Shown: positions 9,559 to 19,526, counted from the stretch's first letter. The stretch: 32,028 nt of DNA from Haplomitrium mnioides (GCA_049999725.1 JBNGIS010016032.1:1-32028), one strand, 5' to 3'. Translations and numbers: made by a program. The notes: generated from the letters alone by a model not told the origin.

Positions 9559-10845
9559 GGGACAAAACGTTTAAACTATAGCTTGCTAAAACAATTGACA
9601 GATGTTGTGAAAGAGTGAAAGAAATCTGAAGTCGAAGAAACCCCTAAAGATCAAGACCAAGCCTACACTCTTGTGTCAAACCCTCGTACTTTTTTGCTAT
9701 ATTGCCAAAAAGCTAGAGAGTGGAAGGCAAGGTAGCAAAATGACGCTGCTATCCTTCTAACTAAATGAGGGCTTGAAGAGCAAGACAAGGAATTATTGTC
9801 CTCTGTTGATGGACTCAATGTGGCATATTATCAAGTCCATGAGGAGTCTAATGCTCAACAATTGAAGGGCTTAGTGAAACCTACATGTTTCACTTTAGCA
9901 ACTGTTGACATTCTTTATTGGTAAAACCTTAAGGAATGCAAGCATGACAACTCCAAGCCCTTGACAAAGGATGACATTTTTGACATGGTTTCTTCTTTTG
10001 TGGCTATTACAACTTTTGATTTTTGGTCTTTTGTTATAATCCATTCTTCTCAACAATTTGGCATTGTGGACGATGCTCTTTTGGAGGTTTTCTGTGCTAT
10101 CGACCATGACATATGATAAGTTCTATTTTGATTTTTTTAATATTTTAGCTCATCTTGCTTATTTTTTCTTTACTTTCTTTCAAATGTCTGAATTGTTTTT
10201 TTTATTACTACAAAGACAAAAACAACATTCATCATTCTAGGGGTCCTAGAATTGCTTACACTTACAAGTACTAGATTTGTGGGCTACTGGACCAAGGAGG
10301 GCAAACAAAGCATGAAGCGTTTCAACTTGCAATTTGATGATGCAAGTAGCCGTCCTCGATAGATTGTACGAAGTGTTTTCAGCTACTCAGCTATTTCGGC
10401 CAAACTAAAACATCCAAGAGATGAAGCTTCTATAAATGTGTACCAAAAGCCTCATGCTTTGTACATCTTTCTCATTGACCATTTGTCAGCATAGCAAGAT
10501 TTGGTCTTAGATCTTTGCTCTAGGTCCGACATAAGCTTTGTTTGTGCTCTGAAAATGATGCAAAATTGCATTGTTGTGGAATATGATAGATGTTAATCTA
10601 TCTATATTCTCTACAGAGTTTTGACGATGAATTTTTTGCCTTCTAATGTGACACAGTTGCAAATTATATATGCGTACCACAAAGAGCCTACTCCTCCTCG
10701 TATTTTTGGTGCATATGGTGATTTTGTTGCAATTTCTATGACTGGGAAATCTTGGTAGGATTCTCTTGCGATTGCAAATGCCGAAGCTTCTCAAGCCATT
10801 GATTTAGATAAGACCATTCTTCTTGAAGCTGTAGCTACAGACTAA
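9559..10845 (+). other. Exons 3-4: N4/N6-type DNA methyltransferase-like domain
   Basis: Exon 3 opens GTKRLNYSLLKQLTDVV. It later has ATVDILYW(stop)NLKE (9898-9938), where a DPPW/DPPY-type catalytic motif would sit, then SKPLTKDDIFDMVSSFVAI and FVIIHSSQQFGIVDDALL, typical of the region after motif IV. Exon 4 has FVGYWTKEGKQ (10276), NLQFDDASSRPR and VYQKPHALYIFLIDHLSA, then QDLVLDLCSRSDISFVCALK (10498-10557) and NCIVVEYDR. That last block matches motif I of the class with order IV...I (VLDxFxGSGTT, then E-D). The GSGT loop is changed to RSDI, which three G-to-A or C-to-T changes would explain. Stops lie at 9922, 10360, 10495, 10594 and 10756. Whether the target base was adenine or cytosine cannot be told. 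Confidence 0.65.
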
Positions 10846-11494
10846 TGTACTTTTAAAAAATAGTAAAGTATTTATTTTTGACTAAATATTTTGTGTTTGA
10901 TCTATATTCTTGTTGCACTCCAAATAATATTTATTAAGTATTTTCTTGATGATCCATTTTCTTTTGAAAAATGATTTTTGAGCAAAACCTATTGGTTTTT
11001 GTAAAAATTTGCAGCAAAGTCCATGCTAGCATAGAAGTTCCCTTTCAACTTATTTGAATTTTTGTGCAAGTTTTCTTCAATCGTGGGTTTTTTGGTTTTT
11101 TTCTAAACTACTCATTAAATTTATTACAATCTTCTGTAACGATATCATTCTATATCTGAGTTTTGTTAGATTTTATTTTGGATATTCAAATTTTCATGTT
11201 ACTAATGATTCATTGCTTACTTGGCTTGGAATGTTGAATTGATTTTTAAGAAAGTTATTATCTTTTACGATGTGCTAGCTTGAAGTTTATGCAAGCACAG
11301 GTCTTCCTTTTTGTTTTTATTTGTTCTAGACGTAAATACAAATTCAAAAAAACTCTTGCTAGATTCGAGATTTATATGTCAGTATCCATTGTAACATCAT
11401 TTTTTTTTTTGGATTTGTTTTTTGTAAATGTTTTAGAATTTGTATCTTGAAGATTTTTCTTAAGATTTTAAGAAAACATTAAAAATAACTATGG
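10846..11494. other. Transposon right arm, first part
   Basis: AT-rich non-coding sequence follows the methylase stop codon. One palindrome (GTCCATGCTAGCATAG, 11019-11034) and a decayed one near 11287 are visible. The arm is cut at 11494 by Copia A and resumes at 26656-26909 before the right inverted repeat. Confidence 0.55.
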
Positions 11495-11756
11495 TGTTAT
11501 AGAGGAACATTAAATCATTATACAAATCATGAACAACAAGGTTTGTGCTTGAAAGAAAAACTTCCCTCCTCTTCTCTCTTCTCCTCTTATCTCAATATCT
11601 CAATCTCATAATATGATAATGCTCATATGATACAAATGTACATGTGTTTGTCTATCATAGGATTAGTATTAAACATAATCCTAATTATATGTGCTAATCA
11701 TAGGTTAAGGTCTAATTGTAGATTAGATTATTTATCTTTCTATATATAGTGCAACA
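11495..11756 (-). repeat. Copia A 3' LTR (262 bp)
   Basis: On plus it starts TGTTATAGAGG and ends GTGCAACA; on minus it begins TGTTGCACTATATATAG, with a TATA box close to the start. It aligns end to end with 26386-26655, with roughly 16 substitutions and one 8-bp tandem difference (an extra TCAATATC in the right copy), about 6 % divergence. Confidence 0.9.
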
Positions 11757-11914
11757 CTACTCCTTGGTTATAACATGAGGAATGTTATAAACACACGTAA
11801 GATAAAGATGATACCTATGACAAAATAACTCCAACACTACTAAAAATATCCATATGAAGAATAAAGGTGTTGCCTCATTAAAACCCTCTCATACTCATGC
11901 GAGAGAAAGTGTAC
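11757..11914 (-). other. Copia A polypurine tract and conserved 3' motif
   Basis: On minus, CCAAGGAGTAG (11767-11757) directly precedes the LTR start and fits a polypurine tract for plus-strand priming. About 105 bases upstream, 11914-11872 contains AGAGGGTTTTAATGAGGC preceded by a CTTTCTCTC-like stretch. Copia B has the same arrangement (GAGGGTTTTAATGAGACC near 24832-24850), so it is a shared 3' feature of this lineage. Confidence 0.65.
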
Positions 11915-12173
11915 AACCACCATTATACATGGATGAATATGTCAAAAAGTGAAAGAATATATATAAAAGGAATAATAATGAGACCTACATTATAAAAGAT
12001 AATGTTGAAAATATGAGAAATATAGAAATAGACCATATATGGACGAAGTATAGTCAAGTTATGTCTTGAAATATGACACAAAGAGTGTATATAAAAAGGA
12101 TATATCAAAGAGAAATATGAAGATGTTGACAATATAATGAGAGAAACATATAGTGAAATAAATGTCAATGAAG

Positions 12174-12796
12174 TCATAATAATAATCTTGATAATCTTTG
12201 TAGTCCAAGAGAATGACAAAAATGTTGGTGCAGTACTAGAGGTAAAGCCTTTGTAAGAATGTCAGCAATATTCTCTTTACCAGAGATGACTTGCACATAT
12301 ATAGTCTCATCATGTTGCTCATGTGAAGAAAAAATTGGGCGCAATATGTTTGATGCGGTCATCTTTAATAAAACCATGTGAGGCCTGACGTATACAAGCC
12401 AAGTTATCCTCAAATACAACAGTCGAGTTTGATATATAAGGTAATCCACAATGTAAATATATATGATCAATCATACTTTGTAGGTACATACACTCTTTAC
12501 TAGCTTAGTATAAAGCTATAATCTCTGCATGGTTTGAAGATGTACAAGTCAATGTTTGCTTTGTACATTTCCATGATATAGCTGTAGAGCCATATAGGAA
12601 TACATAACCGATTTGGGCTTAGCATTGTCAAGATCCGAAAGGTATCCTGCATCCGCATAGCCGATAAAGATTTGATTGGTATTATTTGGAAAAATAGTCC
12701 CATGTCAATTGTGCCTTGTAAATATCTGAAAATACGTTTGATACCATTCGAATACCGTACAGTAGGTTGTGAACTATGTCTTGCAAGCAAGTTCAT
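12174..12796 (-). pseudogene. Copia A RNase H, broken
   Basis: Minus-strand frames begin MNLLARHSSQPTVRYSNGIK and RIFRYLQGTIDMGLFF (from 12796), the RT/RNase H junction of plant Copia. A second frame ends SGKENIADILTKALPL near 12284, the typical C-terminus of Copia RNase H. Between them the frame shifts and the catalytic acidic residues cannot be followed. It is continuous with the RT remnant to its right. Confidence 0.75.
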
Positions 12797-12874
12797 GGCA
12801 AAGGATATATCATATCAGGGCATGTTTGATTTGCAAGATACATAAGAGCTCATATAGCAGAGAGATATGGTATC

Positions 12875-13777
12875 TCAGATCTGAGGATTGGCTCTATGTC
12901 TTTTTCTTTTTTGGAAAATATCCTTTTCTCTATCTAGTGTTCTTGTCTCCATACATGATGTTACTAGATGAGATTTGTCCACATTAAATTGTTTTAAGAT
13001 TTTCTTAATGTAAGTACTCTGATGCATTAAAATGCCACCACTTAGGTACTCAAATTGTAATCCTAAACCATATTTGGTCTTACCAATATCCTTCATATCA
13101 AAAGTTTTCTTGAACATAGAAATAGTCTGCGTAAGTGAATAAGTTTATATCATCAATGTATAGTGCGACAATTATGAATTCTTTGTCAACATTCTTAATG
13201 AATATACTTGGTGCAATGTCATCAAAGTGAAAACCCATGGCTATCATCTCCTCTTGAAATATCTGATACTAGATTTGACCACTTTGCTTAAGTCCATAAA
13301 TAGATCTAATGATCTGGACTGCATATCCATCCTTTGCCAGAGGCATGGATTTATGCATAGGAGGACAATAGATCTCTTCTCCCTAGATTGCATCTCATGG
13401 ACTAAAGGTCTTTGCCCAGTACTACCACCACTGGGTTTGATTATGGTCGATGGTGAAGAGGTAGATAGGTTGCTAATTGGTTTTTGCTTAGAGACATTCT
13501 CCCCATGAATATGATAGACATTCTTTGCTATAAGTTCTGAGAGAGCTTTCATGTAGATTTGGGTATCTAATAGCACATATAGGTATAATGTCACAACATC
13601 CATGTGATGTGTCATGAGCTCATGTCCTAGGGAAAAGCCTACTAGGAATCGACATGTGATAGCATCCATAATTGGGGTGTATATGAGATCAAAGTCTGTT
13701 CCAAGTATTTGTGTATAGCCTTTGGCTACAAAATGTGCTATATATTTTGCCTTTTTCATTTCATATTTTAACAACAA
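12875..13777 (-). pseudogene. Copia A reverse transcriptase, broken
   Basis: From 13777: KAKYIAHFVAKGYTQILGTD (RT entry), TPIMDAITCRFLVGFSLG, MDVVTLYLYVLLDTQIYMKA. A linker of about 70 residues follows, then IRSIYGLKQSG in another frame (about 13325-13270). VALYIDDINLF lies near 13168-13136; YIDD (13149-13160) is the polymerase active-site motif with the variable residue Ile instead of Val. The 13117-12875 frame gives MKDIGKTKYGLGLQFEYLSG. At least two frameshifts break the domain. Confidence 0.8.
13363..13411 (-). repeat. Two RT-linker repeat units 36 bp apart (Copia A)
   Basis: On minus, AGACCTTTAGTCC (13411-13399) and AGATCTATTGTCC (13375-13363) start exactly 36 bases apart, in the linker between IYMKA and IYGLKQSG of RT. 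They encode RPLVHEMQ and RSIVLLCI. The same unit occurs 12 times in Copia B at the same place. Confidence 0.75.
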
Positions 13778-13854
13778 TCCACCTATATTCGATTAAAAGG
13801 GCATCAGAGGGAACAAGAACTAAAGGTCCAAATACCTTCATCTATATTATAGAA

Positions 13855-14559
13855 TCAAGCTCTAAATCCATTTTTTTTCCACTCTATCCAATCATAAATG
13901 TCCATAGCTTCTTTGACAGATCTTGGATCAGACGGTATATCGGATATAGTTTGTGAAACTATGAATGCAAAATGATCATCTACATCTAGAATCTCTCTTT
14001 GCCATATAATCCCTGTATCCATGTAGTTGATTGAGATCTCTTGATTGTCAAGGTGCTCCAATAGGGAGATGGTTGGTTGAGATAGTAATGGTGTAGATGA
14101 TGATGGTATTAGCACATTAGCTGAGAAAGCAGTTCTTTTCGTCAAAGCTTTTTGCCAAGGTTGAGAGTCTTTTGAGCTAAGAGGGCGCCCTCTCTTTTGT
14201 CTTGGTAATTGGTTAGTTGTTAGTTTAGGAGTATCTTGAATTCTTGCAGGAATATTTGCTGTAGGTATGTGTGACCTTGCTACCTTTGCAATTTCATTAA
14301 ATGAACCTAGCAATTGTTCGACAGTTTTAGCCAAGTGAAGAAGTCTCTTGACTTCATCCTCACATTGCCTTGCTCTTTGATCCATCCATATAGTGGATAT
14401 GTTCTTCCATTCTAGTTTTTTTGATAATGAAGAAATTTTATTTTCAAAAAATGAGGGAAATATATCCGCATAAAAATGGCAATATGCTAATCTGGCTTGG
14501 AAAACATCAGTAGTTGATGGTTCTTGATAGCATATAACAGATGGGGATTCATATCCCAC
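13855..14559 (-). pseudogene. Copia A integrase-RT connecting region
   Basis: An open stretch of 234 codons without stops spans the integrase C-terminus and the linker before RT. It contains YESPSVICY and LAYCHFYADIFP, then IAKVARSHIPTANIPARIQD, then RQKRGRPLSSKDSQPW, a basic KRGRP-x-GSKD motif frequent in the linker of this Copia lineage, also seen in Copia B (AKRGRPIGSKNKP, near 22056). It is the longest preserved frame in the window. Upstream and downstream parts are in other frames. Confidence 0.75.
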
Positions 14560-14719
14560 ATAGATGCCTTTGTCTTTGAGGTCCTATCTTAGTCCTTTTC
14601 AGTCCTATAATTGGAACTAAGACTTGACAACCAAAAACTCTTAAATGAGATAGATCAAGTGTATTACCATATGCAAGTTGGTGAGGTGACAATGTATTGA
14701 AAGCTGGTGGCATATATTT

Positions 14720-15457
14720 TTAAAGTGATGTAGCACATAGTACTGCATGGCCCCATGCAAAAATCGGTAAATTGGACTGCTTGAGCATGGGCCTTGCGAT
14801 TGTTTGTATGCTGCAAATTACTCTTTTGGCTATTCCATTTTGAAAATGGAGATGCGTGACAAGGTATTGGGTATCTATACTTATGGTCATACCTAAATCA
14901 TCAAACATTTTTTATGCAAACTCTTCTGCATTGTCAACTAGTAGAACTTTTATTGGACTTTTTGGAAATTGAGCTTTCAATTTTAGAATATGTGCCAATA
15001 TCCTCGGAAAGACTAAATTATGGGTTGAGAGCAAAGATACTTGCGACCATTTGGTTGAAGCGCAAATTATCACCAGAAAATATCGAAAGGGTCCATTGGG
15101 TGGGTCGATAGGACCACATATATCTACATGTATCCTCTTAAGAAACTTTGGAATTTCTAGAACTGTCTTAGATATTGTTGGTCGTAAGGCCACTTTTCCT
15201 TGAGAATAGTGTATGCACGATTTTGTGATCTTATATAGTCTTATGCTTGAAGGAATAGATCAAGACACTTATAAAATGTTGTGAAACATAGACGTGCCCG
15301 GATGCCATAAGCGACTACACCATAGTATTGTATGATCGATGTTTTGTGCATGAATATGATGGCTTTTTATTTGCGTGATGTAAAAACCAAGAGGGTACAC
15401 AAATAAAGTTTCTTTTATTATAGATCCTTCAGGAGCGTGATTTAACAAATGCAACAC
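14720..15457 (-). pseudogene. Copia A integrase, catalytic Glu replaced
   Basis: The pre-integrase segment ends SRLWHPGTSMFHNIL (near 15312-15270), matching the WHxRLGHP pattern. The core has RIHVDICGPIDPPNGPFRYF with the first catalytic Asp, KVLLVDNAEEF with the second, and HFQNGIAKRVICSIQTIARP, where the DDE glutamate is Lys (codon AAA at 14827-14825), a G-to-A change from GAA. WGHAVLCATSL follows. The domain is split over three frames. It cannot have been catalytic in its present state. Confidence 0.8.
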
Positions 15458-16110
15458 TTCCTATTTTTTTACAAGTGTTGGTATGTATATGGAAACTATT
15501 GTCTCTTATATCTCTAGAAGTAGTAAGGTTCCTTGGAGCACTTTGTGCATAAATAGCAGATCTTATATAGAGAATTGTCCCTTGTGGCAATCTAATTATG
15601 GTTGGTCCTTTGCCTTCTTCAATTTGATTACTACCTATGATTGTAGTTACCTTTTGGTGTGAGGGCGTAAGCTTGGTGAAGTAGGACTTGCATTTCACAA
15701 TTGTATGAGTATTGCCGCTATCAATGATGCAGGTATTTATATCATCAAGAGGTAGTGTGTTATTTGTACACTGAATCATGTTGTTCTCAAGTGTGCTCAG
15801 ATCTTCTTCCTTATCAATATAGTTGCTAATAGTATCGGTATGTTCAAGGAATACACCATGATTCTCAATTGCAACATTTTGGCTCTTATCCTTTGCATAT
15901 AGTGCCACCAGGTGAGCTGGGATCCTGCAAACTTTATGAGTATGTCTCATAGTTCCACATCTAAAGCATACCACTGGTCCTCTTGAATTGCTTGATAAGA
16001 GCTAACTTCTGTTATTGTATGAAGATCTCCCTCCTCTTCTTCCTCTTTGGGAGAATCTTCGAGAGTTTCCCCTTCCTCCATTCCCCCCTCCCCCTCTCTC
16101 CTCTGCTTTC
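15429..16110 (-). pseudogene. Copia A gag C-terminus (zinc knuckle) and protease
   Basis: Just before the knuckle is an RG-rich basic stretch with RGGGGNGGRGNSRRFSQRG (about 16095-16040), a nucleic-acid-binding tail of gag, and one stop. The knuckle CFRCGTMRHTHKVC (from about 15968) is C-x2-C-x4-H-x4-C. About 75 residues on, CIIDSGNTHTI carries an intact DSG aspartic protease triad (typically DSG[AT]). The frame runs 181 codons to 15429, close to the pre-integrase region. No gag capsid part could be read beyond 16110. Confidence 0.8.
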
Positions 16111-17245
16111 AAAAATAATCTTCAAAAGTTGGAGTAGAATTCTTGAATGTGTAAGGTTGACCTCTACACTTCTCTGAATTAGATCTTGAAGATAGAGACT
16201 GTAGAAAAAACTCTTGAAAATAAAATTAGAGTATACTCTATATTGTATAGAGGGAACCCTATAGACTAGTTGTGGCTAATATGCCTACTCAGAATCTCTA
16301 CAAATTCTTGAGACAAAAAGTCAATTTCCTCTATCAAGTTTTATAGAAAAAATTGTTTTTCTAGAAATCAAAATCTGTACTATAGATATAGCTATAGTCA
16401 ATCTTTTTACACTTATAGATTGATCTATGCTAATTACAATGTATTGGATTCTCAGATCCTTGAATAAAATTGTGTAACAGATTCTATTGCACTAGTGTGC
16501 AGATTTCTATAGAATAAAGTACAGAGTAATTGTTGATCATAATTGTAAATGAAGTGATTTGTTATTGATCTATATCAAATTGACATTCTAGAAGGTGTAA
16601 CAATGTTTGATATCTGATGTGGGTCTTTATCAACTTCCAATTTGATCAATCCAGCTGAATGGATATCTGAATGGCTAGTCAAAACTTATGGGGTATAGCT
16701 GAAAACTTATACACACTGTAGGAATTGTGTATATTCTAGTAATTCTCCAATTGTTTTTCTTCAAAGAATGGAAATAAAGCTCTGTATGTGTTGAAGCAAT
16801 AGGTTGGAAGCATAACAGAGTTGTTATGCTCTAAACTTTGTAGAAACCAGAGAGGCTAGCTCTCTGTTTATAATTATTTGTGAACTAAATGGCATAAAAA
16901 CATATTTGATAGCTTTGCTTGGAGTAGACAATCAGATCTGCTACTTCAGATTTGAAAAAAAAAAGCTTGAATGCTTGTAGAATAGTCGATTGAAGATCTA
17001 TCAAAAAAGTGCTGCACTCGAGCTCAAAGAAGGTTAGGTTCGGTAATCAAAATAGGTTTGGTAGCAAGTTTATGCTTTGGAGTTGGTTTAATACAGGTTT
17101 GGCATTAATCTAGTAGCTTTGGCGGACTTAGTAACTTTGGTGCATCATCTAGTGCTTCGAGAATGAGGTTCGGATACCAAGGCAAGCGTCGCTTCACGAG
17201 AGACCTTTGCTCAATCCCATAAGTGAAATGGGAAAAGCAAGAAGG

Positions 17246-17365
17246 TATATATATATATATATATANNNNNNNNNNNNNNNNNNNNNNNNNNNNNNNNNNN
17301 NNNNNNNNNNNNNNNNNNNNNNNNNNNNNNNNNNNNNNNNNNNNNNNNNNNNNNNNNNNNNNNNN

Positions 17366-17407
<42 letters not shown>
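17246..17407. repeat. (TA)n microsatellite around a 100-N assembly gap
   Basis: TA repeats occupy 17246-17265 and 17366-17407, with exactly 100 N at 17266-17365. A round 100-N block usually marks a gap of unknown true length, so the repeat may be longer or may hide other sequence. Confidence 0.95.
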
Positions 17408-17408
<1 letters not shown>

Positions 17409-17410
17409 CG

Positions 17411-17438
17411 AGGGCTCTTAAGTTCTTTTGAGAGCCCT
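17411..17438. repeat. 8-bp hairpin beside the gap
   Basis: AGGGCTCT (17411-17418) pairs with AGAGCCCT (17431-17438) around a 12-base loop, directly after the TA repeat. It could be one end of a small foldback element hidden by the gap, but no partner is visible. Confidence 0.6.
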
Positions 17439-17585
17439 TGAGTAAGGTCCCCTCACTCCTTGAATCTAGAGGTGGGGTTTGACCCGACCTTGAACCTAGT
17501 TAGAACCTATCTGTGCCACTTATCACTCCGGGATTGGTCAAATTCAAATAAGGGGCAGATTCCCCTCCAAGAATAGATTAGTTTT

Positions 17586-17693
17586 TGTTATAGGGACATA
17601 TATATACCCCATGTACGCAGTCCCGACCTAATCATTCTACTCATCTGCCTTGGAGACTCCCGTGTATATGTGTGCGATGCTCATGCGATAACA
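17586..17693 (+). repeat. Copia B 5' LTR (108 bp)
   Basis: It starts TGTTATAGGGACATATATAT and ends GCGATAACA. It aligns with 24934-25043 with about nine substitutions and one 2-bp indel, about 8 % divergence. The ATATATATA stretch may act as the TATA box. At 108 bp it is very short for a plant Copia LTR, usually a few hundred bases. Confidence 0.9.
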
Positions 17694-17706
17694 AGTTATC
17701 AGCGTG
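17694..17706 (+). other. Copia B primer binding site
   Basis: AGTTATCAGCGTG directly follows the LTR. The TATCAG core matches the initiator-methionine tRNA site (TGGTATCAGAGC), but the TGG end is absent. Copia A (CGTTATCAGCATGA) and C (CATTATCAGCACGA) have the same form, so it is a trait of the lineage and not decay. Confidence 0.65.
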
Positions 17707-19526
17707 AAAGGACTCTACAAAAATTTTTCTTCTCTTGCATGTGCTCAAGCTGCACCAACACCTGAGGAAGCTCCCACATACTCACACTAGCGTACTCTGT
17801 TTTACCTTTGTGTGAGATTTCTTTCTTGACTATTTTCTTTTGCTCCCGCAAACTTTTTTCCTTCGCTACTTTTCTAACACTTTTTTTCTTGAGCACCTAT
17901 CTCTCTTGCTCATTCATTTTCATTTTTCCTTTTGAAAGAGCTACCCGTACGGACTAGGGTGCGCTCACCTTTGCAACCCTAGCCCATTTTCATATTGCTC
18001 CTTCTTGCTTGACACTACTGCTGCTCGACACAGTGTCAGGCGATCTCTGGCACCTCTATTTGATGCACATTCGCTCTTCGACTTGACAACGCCCTGCTCA
18101 TCAATACGACATTGCATTCTTTGTTCAGCAAACCTCTCACCTTCTTTTGCTTGGCGGCATACTTGCTCCTCTGCTTTGCGACTCTCTACTCATCGATGTG
18201 ACACTTTGCAACTGCTCGGATGGAGAACTTCTCTCTTTTTTGGTCTCTACTTGACGACATCCCTCCCTATTGCAATCTCACGGCTAATCTTTTTTTTCCC
18301 TTTCTTGTTGTTTTCCCTCTGTTCGACAACACTGAGCAGCATTGGCTCATCACTCTCTTGACTCGTCGACTCTATGTGCACCCGATGCCGACCTGCATTG
18401 TATCCACATTGTTTGTTTGTCTTTGTTCCTTGCCTATGACAAGCTGAAATTGTCTCTTCGACAACAAGTCATACACTCCATTTTCTTTCTACTTCTATTG
18501 CTAACATCTATGCTTACAAACCAGTGTTGTATATCTTCACCATTTCAACCCTCGGTTCTTTGTGAGACTTTTTTCTTTCTCCACTTTCTATGTTAGAAAT
18601 TGTCCAGTGTAGGAGACAACTCCAATGTGTACACCCATTCTCCTTCGACACCAATGTATACGAACCTCTATTGTCCTCTCCTTCTCAGTTGATGGTACTA
18701 CCTTGTTACTGGCTTGGTTCTTTACTGTTCTAGAACACTATCTAAGCAAGGAGAGACAAGGCACATGTTACCAACCTATGCACAAGTTTGACTCACTTGT
18801 TTATACAACATCAAAGACCCAATCAGAAACATCTTTGGTGAAAGATACCTTCACACAGGCAACTACTTCTTGGTTCAAATTTCTCAACCCATTCTTTGAT
18901 CATCTTTGATTGATTCTTTTCTATTCTCTAAACGAATCTATCCCTCACAAAGGACATACTTGTTGATTCTGAACTACTTCTGACAAAGGTTACAAGTGAA
19001 TCATACTAACAAGAAACGGTGACCCCTGTCACCTCCATAAGCTCAACCCCTATTTGCCCATACCTACAACTATTACTTTTTTTTTTCTCGTTATAGAATC
19101 AGTATTGTAGAGAGGCACCACATCAATCGGAGACTAGGCTCTGTTTTAGCTATGGGAGGACACACAAGGAAGATCTAGGAGGACACACTACCGACACATC
19201 AAAAGCAATAGATACATACGTATACAGGGCAATTCCTTCATCCATTAGCCACATCAATTTCTTATTTCATTTCTCGTTGTTTATACCGATTGACTTGCAG
19301 TTGGTCAATTCTTTCCTGTTTTTCATTTCAGTTTTTGATTTTTCCGCTTAAGGCAGAAAACATAAATAGGTACAAGGGTCCGTGATCGATCAAAACTCAA
19401 GTCGATCACCAATCTGTACCAAGTACAGACAATCACAGCCTTGACCCAGTAGCTGTATTCGCCATAAATTCTGGTTTATCTTTCTCATTCGCAAGTATTC
19501 TCAGTAGGACAGAGAACAAATCCACA
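17707..19526 (+). other. Copia B long 5' leader
   Basis: About 1.8 kb separates the primer binding site from the gag start. It is strongly pyrimidine-rich on plus (many CTCTT, TTCTC and CTCATCGA-like words). Short open frames such as 18005-18361 and 18625-18909 have low-complexity Leu/Ser/Phe/His content without a recognisable family. I take it as untranslated leader, perhaps with captured sequence. Confidence 0.55.

Larger units (their letters stand above)
7242..10845 (+). pseudogene. ParB-like / DNA methyltransferase fusion, four-exon pseudogene
   Basis: Exon 1 is 7242-7602 (start ATG GCA TCA), intron 1 is 7603-7898 (GTGAGA...CCCAG), exon 2 is 7899-9326, intron 2 is 9327-9558 (GTAAGT...ACAAG), exon 3 is 9559 to about 10115, intron 3 runs to 10240 (TTCTAG) and exon 4 is 10241-10845 (stop TAA). 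The reading phase fits across introns 1 and 2, which supports the model. The donor of intron 3 reads ATAAGT, probably a lost GTAAGT, and phase there is off by one base. About 980 codons are implied. Exon 1 has stops at 7275, 7416 and 7542; exon 2 at 8033, 8138, 8303, 8447 and 8459, then one-base shifts near 8755 and 9112. Most stops are at likely Trp or Gln codons. The product order is basic Lys-rich region, ParB-like domain, helical middle, methyltransferase. In bacteria and phages this pairing modifies DNA; the role in a plant transposon is unknown. Confidence 0.7.
4108..11034. repeat. Dispersed palindrome family, core CTATGCGCGCATAG
   Basis: Copies or near copies lie at 4108-4123 (perfect 16-mer TCTATGCGCGCATAGA), 4640-4653, 4765-4778, 5930-5943, 6024-6037, 6213-6226, 6524-6537, 6553-6567, 7659-7672, 7681-7698, 7705-7721, 7731-7744, 9444-9484 (two) and 11019-11034. 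Most central variants (GCGTGC, GTGCGC, GCACAC) are what CpG-to-TpG/CpA decay of GCGCGC would give. All lie in introns, spacers or flanks of the two transposon genes. I did not notice the motif elsewhere in the window. Function is unknown. Possible roles are a site bound or methylated by the element's own ParB-methylase, a transposase site, or mere replication slippage of a hairpin-prone repeat. Confidence 0.75.
16111..17585 (-). other. Copia A region where gag should lie, unreadable
   Basis: Gag capsid sequence is expected here on minus, but I found none comparable to the gag of Copia B or C. The part 16110-16150 still gives a gag-like stretch (RGQPYTFKNSTPTFEDYF). The rest is AT-rich and full of stops, and the 100-base gap and TA repeat interrupt it. 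Another small insertion may sit here. Confidence 0.4.

Noticed and set aside
7242-10845. Bacterial or phage contamination as the source of the ParB-methylase sequence
   Set aside because: Spliceosomal introns with GT...AG ends and fitting phase, AT-rich plant-like spacer, and a eukaryotic-type transposase-like neighbour inside the same inverted repeats argue for a eukaryotic element.
12769-13508. Plus-strand frames (12769-12987, 13227-13508) as genes
   Set aside because: Both are antisense to clear RT and RNase H motifs of Copia A.
18005-18909. Four overlapping plus-strand frames upstream of Copia B gag as extra genes
   Set aside because: Their content is low-complexity Leu/Ser/Phe from a pyrimidine-rich leader, they overlap in different frames, and the region is bounded by primer site and gag start.
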